A DNA stretch of 64,000 nt from Gnetum montanum (lineage: Eukaryota; Streptophyta; Gnetopsida; Gnetales; Gnetaceae), in assembly GCA_015680685.1 (NCBI GenBank), contig MNCI01018028.1, forward strand, positions 154,336-218,335, read 5' to 3'. The translations under genes were made by a program, and so were the position numbers. Positions 11,950-24,380 of the stretch are shown here, in pieces; within the stretch, counting starts at the first letter, position 1; each line of letters begins with the position of its first letter. Below the pieces are notes generated by a model that ran no database searches, was not told the DNA's origin, and was given only the letters and a program-made list of their open reading frames with translations.

Positions 11950-12960
11950 AGAATAGTGATATTCATCTTTTGGCAAAACCCTTTCCATCAAAATTTACCC
12001 ATTTGTTATATAGTGTAATGTGTCCACAAACACCCAATCCTAAAAGGCTTAGTTTTCAAAAAGTCGCAAAATTGGGTTTGAATCTCAAACATCATTTTCA
12101 AGAAAAATGTATTGCTAGACATTTTCCATTATTAGAATGGACAAGGAAACTTCCATAGAATTTAGCATGTCTCTAATGATAGTGGAAAATAGTGTTCTCT
12201 TCGTGACTATGTTGAGTTCTAAGTTTATCAAAAAAGAATCTAGAGTTGATTTGGATATTATGAATACCATGAAATCGAATAATCAATAGTGTCATACTTT
12301 TCAAGAAGCACCCATGGTACAAAACAACAAAGATGATGAATATTAAGCCAATAAATGATAAATATATGGGCATTGATGAAAAAATTGAAAGAGATTTGAT
12401 GACATCAGTGACTTGGAGAATTCGTCTGAGGCATTGTATTAGTAATACATTATCATCATGAAAATTTGTTGGATGAAGAATATGTCTGATGAGGAATGCA
12501 CCATAGCGGTTACTTCTGAATCATTTGGGAAAGATGTTAAAATAGCTTCTCCTCCAACATTAAGAAGTGAAATAAAATAACCTCAAATTGAAATGTATTC
12601 TTTCAATTTATGTGCTAATAGGGCTACTGATTTCTATGCATTAGGAAGTGCATGGGAAACACCTCAAAACAGAATGTATTCCTTCAATATATGTGCTAAA
12701 AGGGCTATTGGTTTATGTGAAGCAAGCTATTTGTTTTTACATGAAGGACAATAGCCAATGAAGCTTCCTATGTTTTGTCCATGAAGATGATATAATATCA
12801 ACTCATGAAGAAAGAAGAAGGAAGATGGTATACATGGTTCAACCCCTAAAACCTGTGAGCAAGTCAAAGGCTAGAAAACTAAAGCCTTTTCTTTTGTACG
12901 ATTATAATTTTTCCTTTTCCGTATTTTACTAAATGCTTCTTAAAAACTCTCTAGGAGAAA
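11950..12960 (+). pseudogene. Unrecognised decayed coding-like stretch
   Basis: One plus-strand frame reads as protein-like over about 12110-12760 despite several stops, with mixed polar and charged composition unlike the surrounding T-rich shadows. It contains two related blocks about 80 bp apart (near 12582 and 12662) reading MYSFNLCANRAT and MYSFNICAKRAI, an internal duplication at protein level. A separate short frame (11970-12158) starts MAKPFPSKFTHLL. I do not recognise the family. It could be a decayed host gene, perhaps with introns, or an unknown element ORF. Confidence 0.3.
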
Positions 12961-13244
12961 AAATGTCTAGATGAGGCTAAAGGCTTAGGTATGTTTGCTA
13001 ATTCTCATGCTTTGAAACTAACTTCAATGTACATTTTTACTTGATGAATTTCCTTTCACCTTTACTCCATTCCTGATTAGGTTTAAAGAGTAGTACCTTT
13101 CTTTATTGCTCTTCTGACCATGTTGCACACACTTTTTTTTATTTTTTATTTTTATTTAATGAATATATTGTGTTTGTGAATCAATTACTTCTTTGAATTT
13201 ATTTGATGATGGGAGGTACTATGCTATTTTTAAGGCTTGATAAA

Positions 13245-13325
13245 GGGAGCTAATGAGAGCATAGCTCAACTAGTAAGTACAAAGCAATAGGTTGTAGCGT
13301 TTAAGTTGCCTTTGTTCTGTTATTA
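13245..13325 (+). mobile_element. tRNA-like SINE fragment
   Basis: An A-box-like TAGCTCAACTAGTAAG (13262-13277) is followed at SINE-like spacing by a B-box-like GTTTAAGTTGCC (13299-13310). The arrangement matches tRNA-derived plant SINE heads. It overlaps no protein frame. No clear tail or target duplication is visible, so it may be only a fragment. Confidence 0.4.
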
Positions 13326-13384
13326 CTTAAATTTCTTCAGAGCATTGTGGTGAACATTAATTAGTATTCATGTTTTCTTTTGAA

Positions 13385-13740
13385 ATTTCTTTGGCTATTT
13401 GGAGCCTCCAGTAAGTAATTTGTTTCTATTTCTCTATTCTTGAATTTTGTGTGCTTCCATATTAAATTATTTTCATTTAATGTTTTGAGTGCAGTGTAAA
13501 ATTCAAGTACTATTTGATAATAAAGATGTATGATGACTGAAGGCTAATTATACACCATGAGCCTACCATCACTTTAGTAAGAAATTTTCCTTTTTTCCTT
13601 TTCTTTTCCTGATTTTTGTTGCATGTAATGAGCTCAAGTTGTTGGCTGTGTGAAAATTCTTTGTGTTGTAGGGAAAATAAAGTATTTGAGAAAATAATAA
13701 AGCTTCAATTAAGGAGAGTAGCCAACCAACATTTCTTTCA
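13385..13740. repeat. Dispersed repeat R1, copy 3
   Basis: Third diverged copy of the block at 290-690 and 1190-1530, in the same orientation, with anchors CAGTAAGTAATTT, TTTAGTAAGAAATTT, GCATGTAATGAG and AAGGAGAGTAG in the same order. Without element A it would lie about 3.4 kb from copy 2. This suggests copies 1-3 belong to one old repeated locus later split by A. Confidence 0.45.
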
Positions 13741-14377
13741 TATGGATTATTAATTCTTGTTATAATTTTGGATAAGATTTTATAGGCTCATTACAAAATT
13801 TGGTGTCATTTTTGGAGGAATCCACATAATCGGTATTGCAAAAAAATTCCAATAGTTTCAAGAATAAAGCACCAAAAGATAGAGATTTTGGTTCTTTTTG
13901 GCAATCTCTATGTCAAAGGTCATTTTTATCACATAGCACTGATAAAATAAATTTTATGTAATCTTTGGTTGTGATTGGGATTATGTGACAATAATGTGAT
14001 TACAAGGGCCTACACCAAAGAGATCATGTGAATTTGATTTTTTTAAAAAAATTAAATTTATAATTTAAAGAGCCTAGTTGTTATTTCCTAGAACATATTT
14101 TAAGATTTTGATAATTTTTTTAGCTTATAATTTTTATTTTTTCATGACGAACCTATATAAGTTTTGTTTATGATCTATTTTTGCTATACTAATATCCATT
14201 ACCTATTGATAGGAACTACCAAGGAAATCCACATTTCCTATACTAATATCCATTACCTGTTGATAGGAACTAGGAAGGAAATCCACATCTAACAGTGCAG
14301 ATGTTGTTTATTGTTTAAGGTAGGGTTATGTCCACGGATGATCATTTTTGTGCTACCTTACTAGACTATGTTTTTGT

Positions 14378-15310
14378 CCTATTTTTCCAATGCTTATACT
14401 TTTTTGTTGGTAAGGTAGGATTGCAATGCTCTACAAATTTAGTTTACAAATTCTAGCCCCTACTTTTGCAATAACTGTAGATGTCATAGAACATCACAAG
14501 ATGAAAATTGGCATGTGACACATAACATATAGGCATATCTTCATCTATTTACCTCAATGACAATCATTCATGTAATTGCTTCATGCATAATTTAAAAAAT
14601 TCATGCTTCCATTGCTTCATTTACATTTTTTTTATGGGTGGCTAGTAGAACATAGCTACGATGAAGAATTGAGAATAGGCAAGGTAGAGTCTTTGGAGAA
14701 AGGATGGAACAAAAACTATAACAATGGATCAAGAATAGACTAGTGATGCCATGCCTTGTACATGGTCATGGTGATGGATCTCTATGTAGCTGATCTTTCC
14801 CAAAATGGCAAGTACATCTGTGTCATTGAAGTCATACTTTTCTCACCACAACATGCTACAAACCCTTCTTGCATCTTGAAATGCTCACCCAAGGCCATCC
14901 TATAGTAATCCTTGTTGCAAATTTTGCTTACCTTATTTTAATCCATATACTTTGACCATGTTTCTTTTTCTTGCAGTAATTTTTTTTGATTGATACTTGA
15001 CTCTTTTGCCATGTTTTCTTATTTAATGTTAAGGGTATTGAAAGTAAAGATCTTTTTTTGTTTGATTTTGTTTTAGTTAATGTTGAAGCTTCTTACTCAA
15101 AAACCAAAATTGTTGAGAATGCTTCTACAACCCACTTCAGATCATGGTTTATATAGGGCTACTCTCTAGATATAATGTAGTATTAAAGTTAAATAATCAA
15201 AAATTGTATAGTAAGAGAGATTCTTAAAATTGCAATTTTTTATCAATTTCATTAAGGATAAGAGATAAAATAAAAGGAAATGGAAAAGACATCTTATTCG
15301 TTTCTGTGCA
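14378..15310. repeat. 0.93 kb tandem duplication, copy 1
   Basis: Directly repeated at 15311-16255 with an offset of about 933-940 bp. Shared anchors include the AATGCTTATACTTTTTTGTTGG segment (14389; 15322), the GAACATCACAAGATGAAAAT block (14489; 15422) and the TTAAAGTTAAATAAT block near the end of each. Between about 14735 and 14900 the minus strand reads, with a frameshift, like ALGEHFKMQEGFVACCGE, which looks protein-like, but I cannot name it. Confidence 0.85.
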
Positions 15311-16255
15311 CATGTTTTTCCAATGCTTATACTTTTTTGTTGGTAGGGCAGGATTGCAATGCTCTACAAATTTGGTTTACAAATTCTAGTCCCTACTTTT
15401 GCAATAAATGCAATTGCCATAGAACATCACAAGATGAAAATTGGGATGTGACGCATAACATATATGCATATATTCATCTCTTTACCTCAATAATTATCAT
15501 TCATGTAATTGCTCCATGCATATTTTAAAAAATCCATGCTCTCGTTGCTTCATTTACAATTTTTTTATGGATGGCTAGTAGAACATAGCAATGATGAAGA
15601 ATTGAGAATAGGCAAGGTAGAGTGTTTGGAGAAAGGATGGAACACAAACTATAACAATGAATCAAGAATAGAATAATGATACCATGCCTTGTATGTAGTC
15701 ATGGTGATGGATCTCCATGCAACCAATCTTTCCCAAAATGGTGGGTAAATCTATGTCATTGAAGTCATCTTTTGCTCACCACAACATGCTACAAACCCCT
15801 CTTGCATCCTAAAATGCTCACCCAGGGTTGTCTTGTAGTAATCCTTGTTTCTACTTACCTCAAGTATTTTAATCCATAGACTTTAACCATGTTTCTTTTT
15901 TTTAGAATAATCTTTTCCAATTGATACTTGATTGATACTTAACTCTTTTGCCATTTTTGCTTATTTTATGTTAAGGGTACTGAAAGTAAATATTTTTTTT
16001 TGTTTGGTTTTGTCTTAGTTAATGCTAAAGCTTCTTACTCAAAAACCAAAACTATTGAGAATGCTTGTACAACCCACTTTAGATCATGGTTTATATAGGG
16101 CTATTGTGCATATAGAATGTAGTATTAAAGTTAAATAATAAAAACCTGTATAGTAAGAGAGATGCTTAAAACTGCCATTTTTTATCAATTTCATTAAGGA
16201 TAGGAGATAAACTAAAAGGAAATGAAAAATACATATTATTTATTTCTGTGCACTT
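15311..16255. repeat. 0.93 kb tandem duplication, copy 2
   Basis: Head-to-tail copy of 14378-15310, similar over its whole length with scattered substitutions and small indels. The boundary TTTCTGTGCACATG/TTTCTGTGCACTTG occurs at the end of each copy (15301 and 16241). The protein-like minus-strand stretch recurs here (about 15665-15835), again with stops. Confidence 0.85.
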
Positions 16256-18069
16256 GTGTTTATTTATCGAGTAATTCTAGGGAAAAAGGAATATAAGCCA
16301 ACTATATGGCTGACAAGAGCTTTGGTTCAAAAAAAGGATAATTTGGGATAAATTGTTCTGTTCAAAGAGTTGATCACTCTATTTTATTATAATTTGACAA
16401 GATGTACATATTTTGGTTTATCATCTATATGAAATTCAAACATGAATATTTCATCTAGCAAGTTTTATTTAAAACCTAATACTTTATCGTTTATATATCA
16501 TAGTTTTTTTTATTTAACATGGAGAGACATCGTTCATTGAATTTCAAGTATTAATGAAAATGATCAATTTCTACACAAATTTTTTGTTGAGGCATTAATA
16601 ATATTTTACTATTAGTTTAATATCAACCTAGTATTATGTCTTGACATATGCTTCTTATATCCTCAAAATGAAGGACTATAAAGATGCTATTATTTAAGTA
16701 TAATTAGATTCTAGACTCTGTGAGACCATTATAGGTAGCTATGCTATTAAGAGATTGCATGTGGCTTTCAATATTTGGATTAATAACTTTTTACTAAATT
16801 CATTCTTCTACATTATTATCAGGAATGAAGGATTCAACACTCAAGCATGCACTTGTCTGATTGTTTTAGTAGAAGTGGAATTTTTACATGGCTAATTTCA
16901 AAGGACTATCTAGTAGGAGATCTTTCAATTTTGGAGGAAAGAGAATGTTGCCCTTGTTTCCAATTGCATGAAGCATTAAATGATCATGAAGAAGCCTCCA
17001 AACTACTTCTAAGATGTTTTCTCTTTTGGGTTTTGGGGTTTCTGAACATGCTTCTTGTTAAGTTATATTGTCAAGTTTTAATACTTAGTATCTAGCCTCA
17101 TAGTGGCTTTTGAATCAATCTTGTAATGTTTTAATATTTCACAAATTACTATTTTTCCTTTTAAAAAGAAAAATTTCTAATATAGATGAAACCAAAGATG
17201 CTCTCATGGGCTAGAGTTAAAATTTATTAATATCTTTGCAACTTTAAAATATCATTTTTCTTGTTAAAATCATACATGGATCTCATTACATTTCCCTGCC
17301 TATATATGCACTTATTTTGGTTAACTAACTCCCTTGTGCCACTCAAGTTGTTATTCGTCTATTTTTCTTAAAGGTAATTTTCTTTGGAGGGGGAGGTCTT
17401 GTTGTAAGATTTATTGACAAGGGAATTCATTATAAAAATAATAATGTATAGAAAGGGTAGAAACTTGTAGAATCATATAGAAAAATCACATTACAAGTTA
17501 AGATTTTGTATATATGAATAGGGTTTGGAATAAAATAACAAACATTAATATTTTATAGATGGAGAACATTTTGACTTAGTGACCTAATTATGTTAAAATA
17601 ATCAGCTTTTTTATTAAAGTTTTAAATATGATGGACAAAATGAGTGCATAAATATGTGATAGAAAATCAACATTTTATGAGGAATTTCTATATTGAATGT
17701 TACCAAATTAAAAGCAACTAAAAGTTTAAATGCAAATAACATTTTAAGGGAGTATCATTAATACCCATATAGTCCAAGCTGTTATCATTTCTCAATAGTG
17801 TTACTTTGATTGCATGACTATAAGACACCACAAAATTATTGCAATAAAATATATAACAAAAAATAGTCTTGTGAATATTTAAAAATCCTAAAAGGATTAC
17901 TACTAAAGACTTCTTTTTAAGTGTAACCCAAAAGCTAAAATGTATCCTTCCTTTTCCTATTATTGTGTGAACACTATTAAACTAAGTTTAGTCTTGTTAA
18001 TGACACTTATCTTTGCAAATGACTAATCATAATTATTATTCTAGATTTTGGAACTAAACCTCCTCAATC
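16256..18069. other. AT-rich intergenic DNA, nothing recognised
   Basis: No repeat pair or family motif seen. An open frame at 16847-17095 (plus, 82 codons, starting MHLSDCFSRSG) has a normal amino acid mix but no recognisable domain and no supporting context, so I do not call it a gene. Confidence 0.5.
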
Positions 18070-18342
18070 TTGTTCCAACATGCATATGATTTTCTTAAGG
18101 CTCCTTTAAAGATAAGAGTTAAATTCGATATGATGCCAAATACCATGAATGTATTGGAGGTTCCCATGGATTTATGTCATATTCAAAAATTTGTGAGTAG
18201 CAATCAAATTTGCAACCTAATTGGACATGGTAGTCAATTCTTTGCCTACATCTTTGAATCTCATAGGATACATTTTAGAATTAATGATCCAAAGCAAAGC
18301 TACATTCCTAGTAGAAAAAAAACAATGTGTAGAGAGAATTAG
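18070..18342 (+). pseudogene. Unrecognised coding-like fragment, cut by element D
   Basis: A 90-codon plus-strand frame with balanced composition (MFQHAYDFLKAPLKIRVKF at its start, IFESHRIHFRIND near its end). It stops at about the point where similarity to the element D LTR begins, so element D or a deletion may have truncated it. I recognise no family. The frame seems to continue upstream of the Met without a stop for a short distance. Confidence 0.25.
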
Positions 18343-19445
18343 CAATATTCTTTTTTATATTAACTTATATTGCCATGGTGAGGAAGATGAGAGAATATTT
18401 ATAATTTTATAATTTATAATTTTTATGGATTTTATCTTTATAAGAAACAAGTAGTAAATACATATGCATTGTAGTCCCACCTAGGGACATGGGCAATGCT
18501 CATGTTGCAATCCCTCTTGGGATAGGTGCAACACCACATACCATTTGCAATAAAAATATCTCTTAGCCACAACCGCAATGTCCCAACACCATGCCATACA
18601 GTTGTGACCTCCCTGGGCAAGGAAAAAATCATCATAATTTAATCAAATAAAAATTAAAAAAATATATTTTTTAATTTTTTGTTTAGGGCATTAATGATGA
18701 AACAAGGAAAAACCATGGGCTTTATTCACTGAGCAAACACTAGACTCCACATTGACTAAAAAGTTCTAGGCTATGTAAGCAAGGTAGCACTTTGATAGAG
18801 TCTAGCCATACTTGTAAAAGCAACAACTCAAAACACAGACAAGATAAGAAAAGAAATCAACTTTCCCAAGGGAGGAAGAGCTCTTCACACAAATCAAACA
18901 CCAAAAGCCCAAATGAAATTCAAATTATGTTTAAGTTATGACTAAGTTATGTGTGAGAGCTTGTCTTGGGTATTTATAGTTTTTGCGAAGAAATAGAGAA
19001 GGTTTGTCAATGTCTAGATCAATAAAGATCCATCAACATAGCACAAGATGGTCCTAGTCACACTAAAGATAAACCAAGGAAAACTTGGCCTAGAGAAGGA
19101 TGTGTTAACATCCCTATGTTGACATAGAGGGTGTGTTGATGCAAGGTAGTCAATGTAAACCCCTCCTCCCCCAAATCTCACTTTCTACCTTTGATCCTAG
19201 ATGAAAGCTAGAACCCAAGGAAGCATGACAAAAGGATCAAAGAACATTTGAATGAAATTGGAATCCTTCTAAAGAGCTTAGAATCATGCACACAATCTCA
19301 GAGTGTGACATAGGAGGCAAGGATACATCTTGGGAGACCAAGAACCTCAATCGAACATACTAGACTACAAACACATGGTATATGAAATACTTTCCAAATC
19401 CAAGGCCTATAATTGACATACAAATTACCACTGGATGCCTCATAA
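18325..19445 (-). repeat. Element D 3' LTR (truncated)
   Basis: Aligns with the right part of 24381-25626. Shared anchors are TTGCCATGGTGAG, ACATGGGCAA, CAACACCATGCCATA, CTATGTAAGCAAGGTAG and CATACAAATTACCACT. The outer 130 bp or more of the LTR are not found, so the left end is a deletion or recombination breakpoint. Confidence 0.8.
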
Positions 19446-21650
19446 TATCCCCATGACTGAGTAGAGCTAGTTCCATAGCTTTAAAACTCAAGACATAAAA
19501 ATAAGGACTAGACCCATAACAAGATCAATGCTTGAAATTACAAATGTACAATATACACCGTAACTACATTACAATACAGGCTACCTCAATAAGAAGTACT
19601 AAGGGATGGTGGCAAAGAAGAAAATTTCCCTAACATGCCTACATGGAATAGCAAGAACTCAGAAGGATAGGTCTTTTCCATACATCATTTTCATCTACAT
19701 CTTTTTCCATGTCATCCATCTTCATACAGGCTTGTACCATCTTCTTTGATACTCATTAGGAAGATCTTGAAAGGGTAGGTGCTCAACCGAAAAGATCAAT
19801 AGCATGACCCTCTACCTCCAAATCTCTCTTAAGAAAGGTTTCTCACATATAGGTACTAGATTTAATGATTGATGTTATTGTTCCTATTCTTTTGAGAGCA
19901 ATGGTTCTCTTGCTAAAACATGATGAGATGTGAAAATGCTAAAAAGCAAGTAAGATCCCCAAGGCATTATACTACCATTGCAAAAAATGGCCATAGGAAT
20001 AATGATAAGTATAACCCTCTAGGACACAAGAGAAATAGAATCATAACTAAAAATAAGGTGGAAATAATTTAAATAAGCACTAAAATTATAAAGTACATAC
20101 CCAAATTAATGTCTCGTTTCCACAACTAGGTTACAAGACACCTAGCTTGAACCACATGAACAATGCAAATGGAAAGAACAAGAAGAATAAATGCTCATGA
20201 TAATTACAAGAATCCAATTAAGGATCAAACCAAACAAGCCACAAAAGAGAAAAAGAATACAAAAACATAAAAATCTTATCCTAGGTGGTGTCCAAACTAA
20301 TGGGGTTAGAAAAATGGAAAATAAATAGAGTACCCCAAGGTCAAACAAATAGGGAAAAGTAAGGTAAGCTGAAAAAAAGATTATCATGATCAAATATTGA
20401 AGCTTGAAGAATAACCACTCATATAAATGGAAGCCCAATAAATTACTTTATGTCATGAAACCACCACCATTACTAGGAGGTAAGCTTGAGCTCACTCACT
20501 CATAATGCCAAGCCACCAAGAATTCACAAGTAGGTCCTTCCCATAGCAAGCACCTATCTTTCTTAATCTTGTGAAACCTATTGATGGGACACCCATGGAT
20601 TCCCAATAACCAGTGAAACATTAACATCAAATGCAAGTCCATTCCCATGGATGATCAAATTTCATTCTCCACTTTACCTGATTAATTTCCTACCACACAC
20701 AACAATGCACAAAATGGAAGAAAAAAAATGAAGAATAAATAATGAACAAGGGAAAGAATGTGCAAGTGCAACATCACCAAATCCCTAGCCAGTCATTCAA
20801 TTAGCTCATGGAAGTACTTAAGCATGTACTGCACACTATGAGAGACCCACTACTACATTCCTTCATCTCTACTCATCCACATAGTAGGGATAGACCTCTA
20901 AGTTCCTTTTCTAAGTGCAAGGTCACACTTGCTACTACCAATGCTATCTAGCCTTGATTATTTTGCAATCTAACCATTGGTGAAAGTAAACCAAGACAAC
21001 GTAACATAAATTATCTAGAAGTCAAGATTCCAATTTGGTTTTCTTTCATTTGTACACATATGCCTAGCAGGTTCTCTGAATTTGGCTTTATTGAAAACCT
21101 CTCATCAATTTCTTTTGTTGCATTAACTAATCTAAATTTTAATAGAAATTAAAAATAGGAATAAATGGATTTAGGAATTGATTGGAAGCAACATTTGACA
21201 TTGTCGAAGTTCACTAAGAGAGAGACTTCTAGGCCTTTATGACCATGGGTGGGAATGATTGAGAGATTTTCTAGGACTGTTACATTTGTAGGTTAAGTGA
21301 TCTAGGCCATAGGTTGAACATGAGATAGACTTTATATGATTATTGATCCAACCACTTATTTTGATTTTTCTTTGAGAAATTATAAAATTAGTTTGGAATG
21401 GTAAAGATACCAATTTATGTGGATTGATAAGCTTGGAGTTACATTGCTCTTTTCATCACCTCTTATTCTTCATTTTTTTCTTTTTTCTTTCTTTCACTTT
21501 TGTGCTCTCTTTTTATTTTTCACTTATTTTCTTTTCATTTTTTTTGTTCTAGTTTTTAAAAAGATTTCATCTTTCTTCTTTCATGAGAAGAGAGTTTTTG
21601 ATGATGCATGGAAATCATGGGAATGATTAAGTATCGAATCATCACATGGA
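19446..21650 (-). other. Element D 3' noncoding region
   Basis: About 2.2 kb between the pol-less interior and the 3' LTR. The plus strand is purine-rich, so the minus strand gives artificial Leu/Phe-rich frames (for example 20438-20142). No env-like ORF is seen where element A has one. Confidence 0.55.
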
Positions 21651-22289
21651 ATCTTCAACTTGCATAAGCATGAAAATTCATCCCTTACCACATGGCACAC
21701 ATAGTTCTATAAGATCATGAACCTCTTCTAACAAAGATGACAAGGCATGATAGCACATGCACCTTAGTTCAATCATACTGATTAGACCCATCCAATGGTC
21801 ACAAGGATCCTTGATGTCACATCCTTTTTTCACAAGTGACTAAGCACTCTTCCAAGATTCTAGAGTTCACACCATAAGGTGTGGACCCATAAATTGCTCA
21901 CAATTCTAGTAGCTCAACAAACATGTTGTGAATCCTAACTTGCCATTGAATCTAATCTTGGTTCACTAGTGATGGTTAGAAGACAAATGAGTAGATGAAT
22001 TTTGTTATGTGGGAATTCCATTAATAAAGGCTCTAGTTTGGACCTATTTGGCACTGTTACATCATCATCACAAATGTAACTTACTCATCTACCATTGGCT
22101 TACCGAGTGAGCATTTATAAAGCATATGAATTAATTTTCCATATACACAAAAAACATACTCAAAAGAAATATCAAGCAAAAATAATAAGAAAATTAGAGA
22201 ATGATATATTATTATTTTTTAAAAAATACAAAAATAGACAACAAAAAAACATTAAACAAAAAAGCATATCTAACAAACAAACCCTATTA

Positions 22290-24268
22290 TATCACCAAAG
22301 ATGTTATGTAGAGGACCCTTCTCACGTGACTGAGTTCAAAATAGCACTTGACAAGCTTCTTGATGGGCTTGTTATTTAGAAGAATATTCTCTTTGGTCTC
22401 ATTTCTTTGAAGATGATGGTAAGGGTAGTGAGCATGAATCCTCATAGATATTTTTGTTCTTATTTCTCTTAAGAAAATTCTTTCATTTATGAGGTGATGA
22501 ATTTCATGCCATGAAAGGAACATGACTATTATGGTACTACCCAATGGTGTATGATGATGAAAAATGAGGGTAGTACCTTGCATTAAGGAACTAAATGTGT
22601 TTCCACTATGGCAGATTTAAAATTACCCCCTATGATGGCATAGACGACCATGATGGATATTGGTGGACCTGTAGCCGTGAAGATAGTTATGATGGATATG
22701 GATGATATTGATGGGGCATTGCATGAAGTATATGGTTTGTGGCCTACTAAGTTTCATGGTGGGAAGAAGGATGGCATAAGGAAGGTTATTGTGATGTAGA
22801 GGACGTACTCAAAGGATTGGTTCCATCCCTTGTTAAAGTTGTGGCTAGAAAAATGGATTATAAGGATAAGGAATTTAATCATGGTAGGGCCTCTTACTCC
22901 TTTTTATAAATTTTCCAATTGCTTCAATGAATTTTTTTCCAAATACTTGAAACTTGATGTTCTCTTTTAGTGTAGCACATCACAAACCTTATTAACAACA
23001 TTGACAAGGTCTGCCAAAGTCTTTTTTGTTCTCATGCTTTCCTGAACAAGGGCATCAATAGCATTAGAAGCTTGAATATTATATTCAACATTATTTACAT
23101 TCATATAACAGTAGGAATTTATGTTGTCTTTCTCTACATTTGTATGCTTATGTCATTCACCTTCCAATTTAGCTACAACATCCAACATAGCAACAATTTG
23201 AATCATAGACCTCCAATAAAGATCATCCTTGATATACATATCCATCCTTTCATGATTTTGCAACCATAGTTCTTCTACCAGGTGCATTAATTGGTCAAGT
23301 TTGCTAAATCCATGATTTAAACATTGATTGAACAAGCAATTGTATTGTTCTATGATCACATTCAATGATTCACTAGTATCATGAAGAAATCCTATTGTCT
23401 TCTTTCTAAGGTTTTCAACTCATGCATAAGAATGAAATCTGACATTAAAAGCTTTTAACATGTCTATCCAAGAAGAGATGGATCTGGGTAAAAGAGATTA
23501 ATACCATGTTCTAGCATAATCAATGAGTATGTGGGGGAAAAGATAGAGTTTTTGTCACTCACTATTCAACCCTTGTACCTCACAAGTCATTACAAATGTT
23601 TGAATATGGAGTCGGGGATCATCATATAACTTCCCATTAAATATGGGAATGTTAGTCACATCAACCTTTTTTAAATTTTCTCTTCTTAATGCTTTTAGTT
23701 GAGATGCAAACTACTTCATGAATTTGACCCTTATAGGTCCATGGAAACAATGGCTCATCCAAGCCATCAATACCTCTATCCAATTGAAGGTAAGAAAAAG
23801 GTGGACTAATGGCTACTTCAAATTACCACAAGTATATCTCAATTCCTATAGACAAAGATGCATGGACCTCCTTCCCCTAGAATCATTCATGTTGTTGTAA
23901 TGGAAGTGTCTAGAAGAAGATCCTGTTTGCTTCCTAGCATGTATGCACTCATAATCTTACTCTATAATCATATCACAAAGCTCTTGCTTTTTATGAGAAA
24001 CATACTTTGAATGTTGGGGAGACATGCATTCATAGTCTACCAAATCCTTGATGAAGTCTTGATTAGACAAAGCCTTCTCAAAGGTGGCAGGTGTAGCTTC
24101 TCTAGGTTCTTTGCAAAATTTTCCATGTGCATCATGCCATCGTCCCAGTTTGTCTTGATGAAATTTTACTATGATAGAAGATGCTACCTCATTCATCGTG
24201 TTTTTGAAAGTGATTTAAAGCAATTAAGACCTTTTCTTCAATCTATTTTCATCACTCAATTCAGCCAT
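22290..24268 (-). pseudogene. Element D gag, decayed
   Basis: A likely start at 24268 reads Met-Ala-Glu-Leu. The block 24196-23957 is open. The block 23365-23153 contains the gag pattern QYNCLFNQCLNHGFSKLDQL, which matches the LLHRCPGHGYAQWDQL region of element B, followed by VAKLEGE (AKEEGE in B). Downstream, near 23150-22980, a further in-phase stretch includes NAIDALVQESMRTKKTLADL. Several stops interrupt it. The protein would be the capsid/nucleocapsid precursor; it cannot be made whole. Confidence 0.6.
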
Positions 24269-24360
24269 GATTGCTTCAATTCTTATTTCCTACAAAATCA
24301 ACAACTTAAAAAAAGGAAAATTGTAAATGTACAAGTATTTCAAGGCAATTCATGAACACC

Positions 24361-24380
24361 TTTCCTTGCAACGGTGCCAA
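24361..24380 (-). other. Element D primer binding site
   Basis: The minus strand next to the 5' LTR reads TTGGCACCGTTGCAAGGAAA. It matches the tRNA-Asp-derived TGGCGCCGTTGCCGGGG with a few changes. It fixes the element's orientation as leftward. Confidence 0.75.

Noticed and set aside
16847-17095. 82-codon plus-strand frame with ordinary composition
   Set aside because: No recognisable domain, no splice-linked partner and no repeat context; kept only as a remark in the intergenic entry.
20142-20438. 98-codon hydrophobic minus-strand frame that could pass for a membrane (env-like) protein in element D
   Set aside because: The plus strand here is A/G-rich, which forces Leu/Phe codons on the other strand. 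There is no family motif, no second block, and the neighbouring sequence is noncoding.
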